NCBI RefSeq assembly: GCF_900250075.1
Contig: NZ_LT977071.1
Coordinates: 2,437,901 to 2,501,900 of the forward strand
Length of the DNA stretch: 64,000 bases
Source: Cupriavidus taiwanensis
Lineage (GTDB): Bacteria > Pseudomonadota > Gammaproteobacteria > Burkholderiales > Burkholderiaceae
Direction: 5' to 3'
This document shows, piece after piece, positions 1 to 9,982 of the stretch. Position 1 is the first letter of the stretch, and every line of letters starts with the position of its first letter. Under the pieces are notes generated by a model, which worked only from the letters and a program-made list of their open reading frames with translations, had not been told where the DNA came from and ran no database searches. Position numbers and translations under genes: made by a program.

Positions 1-831
1 CTTGGTGTCGCGCGGGTACATGAAGACGCCGCCGCGCATCAGGATGCGGTGCGCCTCGGCCACCATCGAGGCGATCCACCGCATGTTGAAATCCTTGCCC
101 CGCGGCCCGGTCTGGCCGGCCAGGCACTCCGATACGTATTGCCTGATGGGCGCCTCCCAGAAGCGGCTGTTGGACGCGTTGATGGCGAATTCCCGGGTAT
201 CGGCGGGCACGCGCAGGTCCGGATGGGTCAGGAAGAACTCGCCCAGGTTGGGATCCAGCGTGAAGCCATTGACGCCGTTGCCCACCGTCAGCACCAGCAT
301 GGTGGTGGGGCCATAGAGCGCGTAGCCCGCCGCCACCTGCGCCGTGCCGGGCTGCAGGAAGGCCTGCTCGGTGACGTCGGTGGTGCCCTCCGGCGCGCGC
401 AGTACCGAGAAGATGCTGCCCACCGAGACATTGACGTCGATGTTGGATGAGCCATCGAGCGGATCGAACACCAGCAGGTACTTGCCGCGCGGGTAGTGCG
501 CCGGGATCTGGTACGGTGCCTCCATTTCTTCCGAGGCCATGCCGGCGAGGTACCCGCCCCATTCGTTGACGCGCAGGAAGGTGTCGTTGCTGAGCACGTC
601 GAGCTTCTGCTGGACCTCGCCTTGCACGTTGATGGCTGCGCCGGCCGCGTCCGGGCCGCCGGCCCTGCCGTGCAGGCCGCCCAGCGCGCCGAAGGCCACG
701 GCGCGCGCGATCTCCTTGCAGGCCATGGCGACATTGAGGATCAGGCCGTTGAAGCCGCCGCTGGCGTCCGGGTAGCGGCGGCGCTGCTCGATCAGGAACT
801 GCGTCAGGGTCATCCTTTGCACTTCAGGCAT
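1..831 (-). CDS. cbbF: Fructose-1,6-bisphosphatase CbbF (C-terminus outside window)
   Basis: Class I fructose-1,6-bisphosphatase of the Calvin cycle, hydrolysing fructose-1,6-bisphosphate (and probably sedoheptulose-1,7-bisphosphate) in the cytoplasm. The first 277 residues are present; the family is about 340-370 aa, so the gene runs off the left edge. Visible motifs are the metal-binding loop [20 protein letters not shown] near residue 122 and the [16 protein letters not shown] segment before it. The start at 831 is preceded by AGAGGAGA, a good ribosome binding site. An in-frame ATG at 813 is a weaker alternative. It follows cbbE, matching the cbbLSXYEF gene order of Cupriavidus. Transcription is expected from the cbbL promoter under CbbR. 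Confidence 0.95.
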   Translation of the reverse strand, partial: MPEVQRMTLTQFLIEQRRRYPDASGGFNGLILNVAMACKEIARAVAFGALGGLHGRAGGPDAAGAAINVQGEVQQKLDVLSNDTFLRVNEWGGYLAGMASEEMEAPYQIPAHYPRGKYLLVFDPLDGSSNIDVNVSVGSIFSVLRAPEGTTDVTEQAFLQPGTAQVAAGYALYGPTTMLVLTVGNGVNGFTLDPNLGEFFLTHPDLRVPADTREFAINASNSRFWEAPIRQYVSECLAGQTGPRGKDFNMRWIASMVAEAHRILMRGGVFMYPRDTK

Positions 832-883
832 GACAAGTCTCCTCTGGATTGGCTATGTGTTCTTGTGGGGTGCCGCATGCCCG

Positions 884-1600
884 CTACGTGGCGGCGGCCT
901 CGCGCAGGCGCCGCAGGATGCCCGCGTAGCCGCCATCGACATCCGGCGCGCCGAAGACGGCGCTGCCGGCGACGAAGGTGTCGGCGCCCGCGCGCGCGAT
1001 CGCGCCGATGTTGTCGGCCTTGACGCCGCCATCGACCTCCAGCCAGACCTCGCGCCCGCCGGCCGCCTGCTGCCGGTCGATGCGTGCGCGCACCTGGCGC
1101 ACCTTGTCGAGCACGCCGGGGATGAAGGCCTGGCCACCGAAGCCCGGATTCACGCTCATCAGCAGCACCAGGTCCAGCTGCGCCAGCGTGTGGTCCAGCC
1201 AGCCCAGCGGCGTGGCCGGGTTGAGCACCAGCCCGGCCCTGCAGCCGTGGTCGCGGATCAGCGCGATGGTGCGGTCCACATGGCGGCTCGCCTCCGGATG
1301 GAAACTGATGATCCCCGCGCCGGCCCGGGCAAACAGCGGGATCAGCGCGTCCACCGGCTCCACCATCAGGTGCACGTCGATGGGAACCGAGACCAGCGGC
1401 CGGATCGCCTCGCACACCATCGGCCCGATGGTCAGGTTGGGCACGTAGTGGTTGTCCATCACGTCGAAGTGGATCAGGTCCGCGCCGCCGGCCTCGACCG
1501 CGCACACCTCTTCGCCCAGCCGCGCGAAGTCGGCCGACAGGATCGACGGGGCCAGGCGGACCGCGCGCGGGCCGCTGTCTTGCTGGTGGGTGGCGGTCAT
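884..1600 (-). CDS. cbbE: Ribulose-phosphate 3-epimerase CbbE
   Basis: Interconverts ribulose-5-phosphate and xylulose-5-phosphate in the regenerative phase of the Calvin cycle. The 238-aa length is normal for the family. TIM-barrel signatures are visible: [16 protein letters not shown] near residue 16, the metal/catalytic segment [32 protein letters not shown] and the phosphate-binding VDGGV/GSAVFG region near the C-terminus. A longer in-frame extension upstream is only read-through into cbbY. The start at 1600 lies one base after the cbbY stop, so the two genes are likely translationally coupled. It sits between cbbY and cbbF in the cbb operon. Confidence 0.95.
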   Translation of the reverse strand: MTATHQQDSGPRAVRLAPSILSADFARLGEEVCAVEAGGADLIHFDVMDNHYVPNLTIGPMVCEAIRPLVSVPIDVHLMVEPVDALIPLFARAGAGIISFHPEASRHVDRTIALIRDHGCRAGLVLNPATPLGWLDHTLAQLDLVLLMSVNPGFGGQAFIPGVLDKVRQVRARIDRQQAAGGREVWLEVDGGVKADNIGAIARAGADTFVAGSAVFGAPDVDGGYAGILRRLREAAAT

Positions 1601-1601
1601 G

Positions 1602-2363
1602 TCAGGCAGCCTTGAACAGGGTGCCGCGATGCCAGGCGCGCAGCGCGGCCAGGTCGGCCCAGCGGTGCGCCGCTCCCGGCAGCGGCGCAAGCGGCTGCGC
1701 CGGGTCGCCCAGGTGCGGCAGCACCAGCAGCGCGCCGTCGAAACGGTCGTGGCCGGTGTAGGCCGTGGGCGTGACCACGGTGGCAATGCCGGCCGCCTGC
1801 GCGGCGCGCAGCCCGTTTTCCGAATCCTCGATCGCCAGGCACTCAGCCGCTTCCAGGCCAAGCCGCTCCAGCACTGCCAGGTAGACGTCCGGCGCGGGCT
1901 TCTTGACCGCGGTCGTGCCGGCATCGCAGATGGCGGCGAAGCGCGCGCGCCAGTCCGCACCCAGCGGCGTGCGCAGCAGCACGTCCAGGTTGGCCGGCGT
2001 GGTGGTGGTGGCAATGGCGATGGGCACGCCGGCGCGGCCGGCCTCGTCGATCAGCCGCGCAATCCCGGGGCGCAGCGGCAGCTGGCCGCTGCCGACCAGT
2101 TCGGCGTAGTGGCGGGTCTTGACGGCATGCACCGCGTCGATCGTTTCCCCGACCTTGCAGCCGCGCGCCTCTTCCGGGTCGACCATGCGCCAGTAGTGCA
2201 GCAGCCGCTCCTTTCCCCCTGCCACCCTGAGCAGGCGCGTGTAGAGGGCTTCGTCCCAGCACCAGTCCAGGCCGACTTCGGCAAAGGCGGCATTGAAGGC
2301 CCGCAGGTGCGCGCTCTCGGTATCGGCAAGGGTGCCGTCGACATCGAAGATCAGGGCTTTCAT
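1602..2363 (-). CDS. cbbY: CbbY, HAD-family phosphatase (xylulose-1,5-bisphosphate phosphatase type)
   Basis: HAD-superfamily phosphatase of 253 aa. Red-type CbbY proteins remove xylulose-1,5-bisphosphate, a misfire product that inhibits RuBisCO; that role is assigned from the family. The nucleophile motif [11 protein letters not shown] is at residues 6-16, motif II lies around IATTTTPAN, the conserved Lys is in the [10 protein letters not shown] segment, and motif IV is IEDSENGL. The alpha-helical cap lies between residues 16 and 90. It begins 3 bases after the cbbX stop and its stop is adjacent to the cbbE start, consistent with one tightly packed operon. Confidence 0.95.
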   Translation of the reverse strand: MKALIFDVDGTLADTESAHLRAFNAAFAEVGLDWCWDEALYTRLLRVAGGKERLLHYWRMVDPEEARGCKVGETIDAVHAVKTRHYAELVGSGQLPLRPGIARLIDEAGRAGVPIAIATTTTPANLDVLLRTPLGADWRARFAAICDAGTTAVKKPAPDVYLAVLERLGLEAAECLAIEDSENGLRAAQAAGIATVVTPTAYTGHDRFDGALLVLPHLGDPAQPLAPLPGAAHRWADLAALRAWHRGTLFKAA

Positions 2364-2366
2364 GGT

Positions 2367-3326
2367 CTACTCCGCGGCCGCAGCCTGCGCAAACACGCGG
2401 CTGGCAAGCAGGTCCGCGGCGGTGATGGTGGTCAGGGCACGGTCGTCCACCGCGATGCCAGGCTGGCCCAGCAGGCGCGAGGCATGGCGCAGCCGCGCGC
2501 GGTCCAGCGCATTGCGCACGCTGCGGGCGTTGGCGAAATGCGGCTGCGCCATGCGGCGGGCCAGGTAGTCGGCAAACACGGCCCGGCTGTCGTCGTCCAA
2601 CTGGTACTGCATCTCGTCCAGCATCAGTTCGGCGATGCGGCGCAGCTCGTCGAGCTGGTAGTCGGGAAAGTCGATATGGTGCGCAACGCGCGACGACATG
2701 CCCGGGTTGGACTCGAAGAAGCGGTCCATGCGGTCCTTGTAGCCGGCCAGGATCACCACCAGGTCTTCGCGGTGGTTCTCCATCACCTGCAGCAGGATCT
2801 CGATCGCCTCCTGCCCATAGTCGCGCTCGTTCTCCGGGCGGTAGAGGTAGTAGGCCTCGTCGATGAAGAGCACCCCGCCCATGGCCTTCTTCAGGATCTC
2901 CTTGGTCTTGGGCGCGGTATGGCCGATGTACTGGCCGACCAGGTCGTCGCGGGTCACCGCCACCAGGTGGCCGCGCCGCACGTAGCCCAGCTGGTGCAGG
3001 ATCTGCGCCATGCGCATGGCCACGGTGGTCTTGCCGGTGCCGGGATTGCCGGTGAAGCACATGTGCAGGCTGGGCGCGCCCGCGCTGAAGCCGCGCGCGG
3101 CGCGCAGCTTGTCCACCAGCAGCAAGGCGGCGATATCGCGGATGCGCGCTTTCACCGGCTTCAGCCCGATCAGCTCGCGGTCGAGCTGGGCCAGCAGTTC
3201 GGTGATGCCCGAGCTGGCCAGCGATTCGGCGAGAGATCCCGGCACGGCTGCGGGCGCGGCTGGGGGCGCGGCTGGGGGCAATATGCCAGCCGACTGCAGC
3301 GGCGCAGTGGTTTCGGGTGCGGACAT
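2367..3326 (-). CDS. cbbX: CbbX, red-type RuBisCO activase (AAA+ ATPase)
   Basis: AAA+ ATPase of 319 aa that remodels inhibited red-type RuBisCO by pulling on the C-terminal tail of CbbL. The Walker A motif GNPGTGKTT is near residue 94, Walker [13 protein letters not shown] near 155, and there is a sensor/arginine-finger region around [18 protein letters not shown]. The N-terminus (residues 1-35) is an Ala/Pro-rich low-complexity tail. It lies between cbbS and cbbY. The 161-bp gap to cbbS is the largest inside the operon and contains no gene. Partnership with the form IC large subunit encoded upstream is expected from the family. Confidence 0.95.
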   Translation of the reverse strand: MSAPETTAPLQSAGILPPAAPPAAPAAVPGSLAESLASSGITELLAQLDRELIGLKPVKARIRDIAALLLVDKLRAARGFSAGAPSLHMCFTGNPGTGKTTVAMRMAQILHQLGYVRRGHLVAVTRDDLVGQYIGHTAPKTKEILKKAMGGVLFIDEAYYLYRPENERDYGQEAIEILLQVMENHREDLVVILAGYKDRMDRFFESNPGMSSRVAHHIDFPDYQLDELRRIAELMLDEMQYQLDDDSRAVFADYLARRMAQPHFANARSVRNALDRARLRHASRLLGQPGIAVDDRALTTITAADLLASRVFAQAAAAE

Positions 3327-3487
3327 GACGGCTCCCTGAAAGTCAATCGATTCAATCGGTTCTCGGAATTCGAGGCGAAGCGTCCCCCCGGCGCGCGGTG
3401 ATCAGGCCGCGCGGCCGCGGGCGTGCAGCGTCAGGAAATCACTGGCGGCAGCGCCGTGGCGGCGCTGCGCGGCTCAGCCGGGGCCGC

Positions 3488-3907
3488 TCAGTAGCGGCTG
3501 CCCTCGGGCCGGGCCTGCACGGCGTAGCTCTCGATCGAGTAGCGCAGCGTGCGGCCGGGCTCTTCCTGCCGCACCAGGCGGAAGCCCGGCTCGTCGGCGG
3601 GACGATTGACGATGAACGACATCACCACCGATTCCACCGTATGCGTCGAGTCGAACGCCGTGACGCGGATGTAGTGGTTGGGAAAGGTGTTGCGCGCGTT
3701 GTTGATCTCCAGCAGGATGCCGGCGGCATCGCGCAGGTCGAACATCGGCAGCCCGAACATCTCCCAGTAGGTGTTGCGCGGATGCGGGTCGTCGGTGTAC
3801 TCGATGCCGACCGCCCAGCCCTTGTTCAGGCAGTATTCGAGCTGCCTGGTGATCTGCTCGTCGGTCAGTTCGGGCAGGAAAGAAAAGGTGCCTTGAGTGA
3901 TACGCAT
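3488..3907 (-). CDS. cbbS: RuBisCO small subunit, form IC
   Basis: Small subunit of ribulose-1,5-bisphosphate carboxylase/oxygenase, 139 aa. The N-terminal MRITQGTFSFLPELTDEQI and the segment NTYWEMFGLPMFDLRDA are typical of red-type small subunits. The extended C-terminus (residues 105-139, including RYSIESYAVQA) is the extra beta-hairpin seen in form IC/ID proteins. The start at 3907 has a GAGG ribosome binding site 8 bases upstream. It lies 48 bases downstream of cbbL and assembles with it as L8S8. Confidence 0.97.
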   Translation of the reverse strand: MRITQGTFSFLPELTDEQITRQLEYCLNKGWAVGIEYTDDPHPRNTYWEMFGLPMFDLRDAAGILLEINNARNTFPNHYIRVTAFDSTHTVESVVMSFIVNRPADEPGFRLVRQEEPGRTLRYSIESYAVQARPEGSRY

Positions 3908-3955
3908 GATGTCCTCTCGTTCTGTGGTGTTCGCGGTGGTGGCATCCAGCCAGGG

Positions 3956-5532
<1,577 letters not shown>

Positions 5533-5584
5533 TGCGAACCAGACCGCACATCAAGGGACCGTCCAAAAGCCGCCCCCACTGCCC

Positions 5585-6538
5585 ATGTCCTTCCTGCGCG
5601 CCCTCACCCTTCGCCAGCTGCAGATCTTCGTCACCGTGGCCAGGCACGCCAGCTTCGTGCGCGCGGCCGAAGAGCTGCACCTGACCCAGCCCGCGGTGTC
5701 GATGCAGGTCAAGCAACTGGAATCCGTGGTGGGGCTGGCGCTGTTCGAGCGCGTCGGCCGGCAACTGACGCTGACCGAACCCGGAGACCGCCTGCTGCAC
5801 CATGCGCTGCGCATCCTGGGCGAGGTCAAGGACGCCGAGGAAGGACTGCAGGCAGTCAAGGACGTCGACCGCGGCTCCATCACGATCGGCCTGATCAGCA
5901 CCGCGAAGTACTTCGCGCCCAAGCTGCTGGCCGGCTTCACCGCGCTGCACCCGGGCGTGGAACTGCGCATCGCCGAAGGCAATCGCGAAACCCTGCTGCA
6001 GCTGCTGCAGGACAACGCCATCGACCTCGCCCTGATGGGCCGCCCGCCGCGCGAGCTGGACGCCGTCTCCGAACCCATCGCCGCGCATCCGCACGTACTG
6101 GTGGCCTCGCCACGGCACCCGCTGCACGACGCCGCGCAGTTCGATTTGCAGGAGCTGCGGCACGAAACCTTCCTGCTGCGGGAACCCGGCTCAGGCACCC
6201 GCACCGTCGCCGAATACATGTTCCGCGACCACCTGTTCACGCCGGCCAAGGTGATCACCCTCGGCAGCAACGAGACCATCAAGCAGGCGGTGATGGCGGG
6301 CATGGGTATCAGCCTGCTGTCTCTGCACACCATGGCGCTGGAGCTGCGCACCGGCGAAATCGCGCTGCTGGACGTGACCGGCACGCCGATCGAGCGCATC
6401 TGGCATGTCGCGCATATGGCGAGCAAGCGGTTATCGCCGGCGGGGGAAAGTTGCCGGGCTTATTTGCTGGAGCATGCGGCGGAGTTTTTGGGGAAGGAGT
6501 TTAGTGGCTTGTTGGCGAGGAGGCGTGGGGGGCGGTGA
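5585..6538 (+). CDS. cbbR: CbbR, LysR-type regulator of the cbb operon
   Basis: LysR-family transcriptional regulator, 317 aa. The N-terminal winged helix-turn-helix (residues 1-65) contains LRQLQIFVTVARHASF and AAEELHLTQPAVSMQVKQLE. A type 2 periplasmic-binding-like effector domain follows (about residues 93-300), with GLISTAKYFAPKLLAGF at its start. CbbR proteins activate cbb transcription in response to metabolites such as phosphoenolpyruvate; this is family knowledge. The gene is divergent from cbbL, the standard arrangement. It is followed after 15 bases by the YciI-like gene, which might be cotranscribed. Confidence 0.95.
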   Translation: MSFLRALTLRQLQIFVTVARHASFVRAAEELHLTQPAVSMQVKQLESVVGLALFERVGRQLTLTEPGDRLLHHALRILGEVKDAEEGLQAVKDVDRGSITIGLISTAKYFAPKLLAGFTALHPGVELRIAEGNRETLLQLLQDNAIDLALMGRPPRELDAVSEPIAAHPHVLVASPRHPLHDAAQFDLQELRHETFLLREPGSGTRTVAEYMFRDHLFTPAKVITLGSNETIKQAVMAGMGISLLSLHTMALELRTGEIALLDVTGTPIERIWHVAHMASKRLSPAGESCRAYLLEHAAEFLGKEFSGLLARRRGGR

Positions 6539-6553
6539 CGGTCATGCCATTCG

Positions 6554-6895
6554 ATGACGAAATACCTGATCTCCTTTCCCGCAACGGCGATGAAAGTTCC
6601 CGCCGAGGAACTCGCCGCCGTGGGCGAAGCTGCGCGCGAGGTCATACGCGAGGCGAAGGCTGCAGGCGTTTACGTGTTCGGTGGCGGTATCAGCGCGGAT
6701 GTCGCACCGCTCATGGTCGCCGCAGACGGCACCGTCACAAGCGGAACCTATCCCCAGACGAAGGAGTTCGACGGGGGCTTTTGTGTCCTGCAGCTCCCGT
6801 CGCGCGAAGCCGCTATCGTGTGGGCTACCAAGATCGCCAAGGCTTGCCGCTGCTCGCAGGAACTCCGCGAGTTTGGGGATGATCCTGAGAGTTGA
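6554..6895 (+). CDS. YciI/YCII-like small protein
   Basis: Small cytoplasmic protein of 113 aa in the YCII (DGPF) family. The segment GTYPQTKEFDGGFCVLQLP (about residues 68-86) resembles the family pattern of a Thr-Lys-Glu turn followed by Gly-Phe, and the C-terminal helix WATKIAKACRCSQELREF is also typical. Members are of poorly defined function; some are linked to sigma factors or dioxygen chemistry, so no reaction is assigned. The start at 6554 is chosen because the family begins with the MxKYL strand. It lies 15 bases after cbbR, but a role in CO2 fixation is not implied. Confidence 0.75.
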   Translation: MTKYLISFPATAMKVPAEELAAVGEAAREVIREAKAAGVYVFGGGISADVAPLMVAADGTVTSGTYPQTKEFDGGFCVLQLPSREAAIVWATKIAKACRCSQELREFGDDPES

Positions 6896-7051
6896 GGGCG
6901 GAGTCGGTCCAACTGCGATCGAGCTGGGCTTTGCGCGTTGAACGGAAGCTTTGTGACAAAGCGAAGGGCAGCAGCAATACAGTGTTTACCGCCTCCCTTC
7001 GGCTCCCCTACCCGCTCCAAAAATACGTGCGACGACTGACTTTCGTTATGG

Positions 7052-8113
7052 TCACCGTCGGAACCACAGCAATGACAGGCTACAAGCAGCGATCAGCAGC
7101 ACAACTGAGGTCCCGGCCAGCAAAGAACTGATTTCGGTCTCCCTGCGTTCGAGCGCGAAACGGGCGCTAAGCTGCCGATATACCCGTGTCAGATCCGCGG
7201 CCGAGCCGGCCAGGAAGTACTCGCCAGCAGTCAGCGTCGCGACCGCGAGCAAAGTCGGCTCATCCAGTTGTGTGAAGGAGGACTGGCTCGACTCTGCCTG
7301 GCCGTGCGGGGTACCGTAGCCTACGGTATAGACGCGAACCCCACGCTGGGCAGCCATGCGCGCGGCGTCTAGCGGATCTGGCCCAGTGGTCCGGCGACCA
7401 TCGCTGAGCAGGATTACCACGCCGTGCCGATAAGAGCCGGGCATCGTCGGTGGCTGTTCCAGTTCGCGCTTGCGAACGGCGTCCGCCGCAGCAGCTTCGG
7501 ACTTCGTTCTTCCACCAGGTCCCGGAGCCAAGGTCTCGCCGCGGAAAAGGATAGCTTCGAGGTCGATGCCATCATCGTCGGGAAACAATACCGCCAGGGC
7601 CTGGATCAGTCCGCTGCCTGTTGCCGTGCCGTGTTGGAGTTGGAAGCGATCGATCGCATCGAGCATATCCTGACGGTTGTCGGTTGGAGGCTGCACTACG
7701 GTGGCCGTGGCGGCAAACGAGACAATGCCCAGGCGCACGCTTGCAGGCAGTCCGATGACAAGATCTCGTGCGGCCTGCTGCGCGGCACTGATCCGACTGG
7801 GCGCCACGTCGGTTGAATTCATGCTGAGGGAGGTATCGACAGCCAGTACCACTGTGATGATGTCTGACGGCAGGGTGATGGTCGCGGCAGGACGGGCGCA
7901 TGCCAGGAGGGCCGCACCCAACGCCAAGAGAAAAAGCAGCGGCGGGATGTGACGCCGAAGGCGTAGGCTGTGCCCCAACGCGGCGCGCGGCAGAGCAAGA
8001 CTGGCATACAACAGAGCAGCTTTCTTGCGTCGTGCCATCAGGTAGACATAGGCACCTGCTAGCAAAGGGAGAAAGCACAACAGCCAGAGCAATTGCGGCC
8101 AGAGAAACTGCAT
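7052..8113 (-). CDS. Membrane-anchored VWA-domain protein (BatA-like)
   Basis: Von Willebrand factor A protein of 353 aa with two N-terminal hydrophobic segments (about residues 3-28 and 57-75) and one at the C-terminus (about 328-350). This gives the BatA/BatB layout, with the VWA domain between the membrane segments. The MIDAS motif DTSLSMNSTD is at about residue 93, and the later Asp is in VILLSDGRRTTG. The start at 8113 is preceded by GGAG 6 bases upstream; an in-frame ATG at 8125 lacks a good site. Usual partners (MoxR AAA+ ATPase, DUF58, BatB/D) are absent next to it, so it is an orphan. GC content appears lower than in the flanking operons, suggesting an accessory origin. Confidence 0.8.
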   Translation of the reverse strand: MQFLWPQLLWLLCFLPLLAGAYVYLMARRKKAALLYASLALPRAALGHSLRLRRHIPPLLFLLALGAALLACARPAATITLPSDIITVVLAVDTSLSMNSTDVAPSRISAAQQAARDLVIGLPASVRLGIVSFAATATVVQPPTDNRQDMLDAIDRFQLQHGTATGSGLIQALAVLFPDDDGIDLEAILFRGETLAPGPGGRTKSEAAAADAVRKRELEQPPTMPGSYRHGVVILLSDGRRTTGPDPLDAARMAAQRGVRVYTVGYGTPHGQAESSQSSFTQLDEPTLLAVATLTAGEYFLAGSAADLTRVYRQLSARFALERRETEISSLLAGTSVVLLIAACSLSLLWFRR

Positions 8114-8824
8114 GCCGTACTCCATGGCGCGTTGATAAAGCGATGATACTGCAGGCTTATGCGCCAGGTGCAATGAGCATGTTTGCCGATCGGCAACGGT
8201 AAAATGCGCACGAAAAGAAACTAACCGCACACGGAGTCCCGGCCTCTCCCCTACGGCGTCATCACGCCTGCCGCGCCATCGGCCTAGCTGTGTCGGTGCT
8301 GGCCTGCTCAGCCGTGCTTGTTGATACAGACAATGGACGCGACGCGTTCCAGCGCTTCCATCTCGGCGAGGATGCGGCGCCTTCCACGAGGTAGCTTTCA
8401 CCCTCCGGCGTCTGGCTGATGCGACGCGTGGTCCGGTTATGCACGGCAGACCGATGATCCGACGGCTGAGTCCGGCCAGTTTCGGCCGTCCACCTTTGCA
8501 ACGGCCAACGGCTGAACTGACAGAAAAGAGCCGTTTGGCGTGGCTTGAGTCCGGTAGGCGACCTCTCCCCCCTCGAGATCGGAGACACGAAAAAGCTGGT
8601 TTGAGCGATGACTGCCCCAATTTTGGCGACACTCATAAGCCCCTGCTGCTTCACTTATGCTCCCGCGCACGCACGGCTGGCGCTCCATTATTTTGAATCG
8701 CCCGACTACACATATCGTATCAAGCTGTCTTTGCGACAACCGATTGCCCCAATCGCCCGGTCATGCATTGGCCCACGCCAACCGGCAAATGGAAACGCGG
8801 ATTCCGTATATTCCAGCCTGCTCT
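8114..8824. other. 711-bp gap without an intact gene
   Basis: No convincing open gene was found between the VWA protein and the AraC-type regulator. The only recognisable content is the decayed LysR fragment at 8308-8438, annotated separately. The remaining sequence has short reading frames on both strands with no family resemblance. Loss of coding order here fits a decayed accessory region. Confidence 0.6.
8308..8438 (-). pseudogene. LysR-type regulator remnant (end of HTH region, frameshifted)
   Basis: Reading down from 8438, the minus strand encodes NRTTRRISQTPEGESYLVEG, the conserved end of a LysR-type DNA-binding domain. Near 8378 the frame must shift by one base to continue as RRILAEMEALERVAS, the expected linker helix, before a stop at 8308. 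The helix-turn-helix proper and the whole effector domain are missing. It is therefore a short broken piece of a LysR gene, not functional. Confidence 0.65.
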
Positions 8825-9841
8825 TCAGAGGCTGACTTGAGCTTTGCGATACGACCCCGGCGCACTGCCCGTCCAGCCCTTGAAGGCGCGCTGGAACGCG
8901 GCACTATCGGCGAATCCCAACTCCTGCGCCAATTCTGCGAGTGACACCGAACTGGTGTTGAGACGAACAATTGCAATATCTCGCCGCAGCTCGTCCTTCA
9001 GCGTTTGAAACGAGGTTCCCTCCATGGCCAACCGCCGTTGCAGGGTTGCCGTCGACATGTGCAATGCGCTGGCGGACTCCGCGAGGTCCGGCCAAGTGGG
9101 CTGCGTAAGTTGCAAATATGCGCGTACGCGTGAACTCGCCACGTCACGGTCGGTTCGCGGGACAACGATATTGGCCTGTGCATCGGCCAGGAATGCGCGC
9201 AGCGCAGCTTCGTCCCGTCGCACGGGACTGAGCAGCCATGTTGCTTCGAACCAAAACGCTGTCTGACCCCGCCCGAACTCCAGATGGGCCGGAAAGATCT
9301 TGCCGTAGCTGCCGGCGTGAGGCGGGTTATCAAAAGCAAAGTCAAAGCGTGCAGCAGGCAAACGGCCACCCGCGAGCCAGGCGATAAGGCGCCAAAAAAC
9401 GCGGACCAGCATCTCATGCAGGAAGACCGGCTGCTCGCTCAATGAGCGGCTGAAGCGCAAGCCAACGCCGGCGAGCTCGCCCTCGCGGCGCGACTCCAGG
9501 ACAACATCGTCCTGCAGCAACCAGAAGGTCTGCGACACGCGGCGGATGGCGGAGTCGAGGCTGCGTGCGCCCAACGCGGAACGTGCCATCAGGGCAAAGC
9601 TACCCGGCTTCAGCGGCCGCGACAGAAAGCCGAGGCACTCGTCTTCACGCCGCTCTATCAATAGCCGAAAGAGTGCCACGTACTGGGCAGCGGTGATGCG
9701 GGCGCCTGCATGTTCAAGCAGTTCCGACGGGATCCCGGCGTCCGCCAGAAAACTCTCGATAGGTTCTCCGCGTGCCTGCACACCGGCAAGCATGCCACGC
9801 ACAAAGGCGACTGGGACGGTAATGGGAGCTTTAAGCGTCAC
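8825..9841 (-). CDS. AraC-family transcriptional regulator (AraC_binding_2/ArgR-like type)
   Basis: AraC-type regulator of 338 aa with an N-terminal sensing domain (about residues 10-190, including ITAAQYVALFRLL and the ESRREGEL strand). A C-terminal double helix-turn-helix (about 240-335) contains LHMSTATLQRRLAMEGTSF and ELGFADSAAFQRAFKGWTGSAPGSYR. The start is GTG at 9841 and has no strong ribosome binding site; an internal ATG about 16 codons later is an alternative. It is divergent from the acyl-CoA operon beginning at 9983 and is the best candidate for its regulator. A second regulator of the same subfamily is at 56142-57236. Confidence 0.85.
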   Translation of the reverse strand: MTLKAPITVPVAFVRGMLAGVQARGEPIESFLADAGIPSELLEHAGARITAAQYVALFRLLIERREDECLGFLSRPLKPGSFALMARSALGARSLDSAIRRVSQTFWLLQDDVVLESRREGELAGVGLRFSRSLSEQPVFLHEMLVRVFWRLIAWLAGGRLPAARFDFAFDNPPHAGSYGKIFPAHLEFGRGQTAFWFEATWLLSPVRRDEAALRAFLADAQANIVVPRTDRDVASSRVRAYLQLTQPTWPDLAESASALHMSTATLQRRLAMEGTSFQTLKDELRRDIAIVRLNTSSVSLAELAQELGFADSAAFQRAFKGWTGSAPGSYRKAQVSL

Positions 9842-9982
9842 TGGAGGCAGGCGTCATGGATTGAGGTCTTCTGCCATCCAATCGATGGAATGTGCGATTG
9901 CTGGCCGAAGCGTGCGTTTCTAACATGAGCCCCACAAACAAAGCAATTGCTCCGCATCGTCGCGGGCAGGACGGAGACAACC

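Noticed and set aside
884..2014. 376-aa frame covering cbbE with an upstream extension
   Set aside because: The extra N-terminal part is cbbY read in another frame. The true cbbE start at 1600 follows the cbbY stop by one base.
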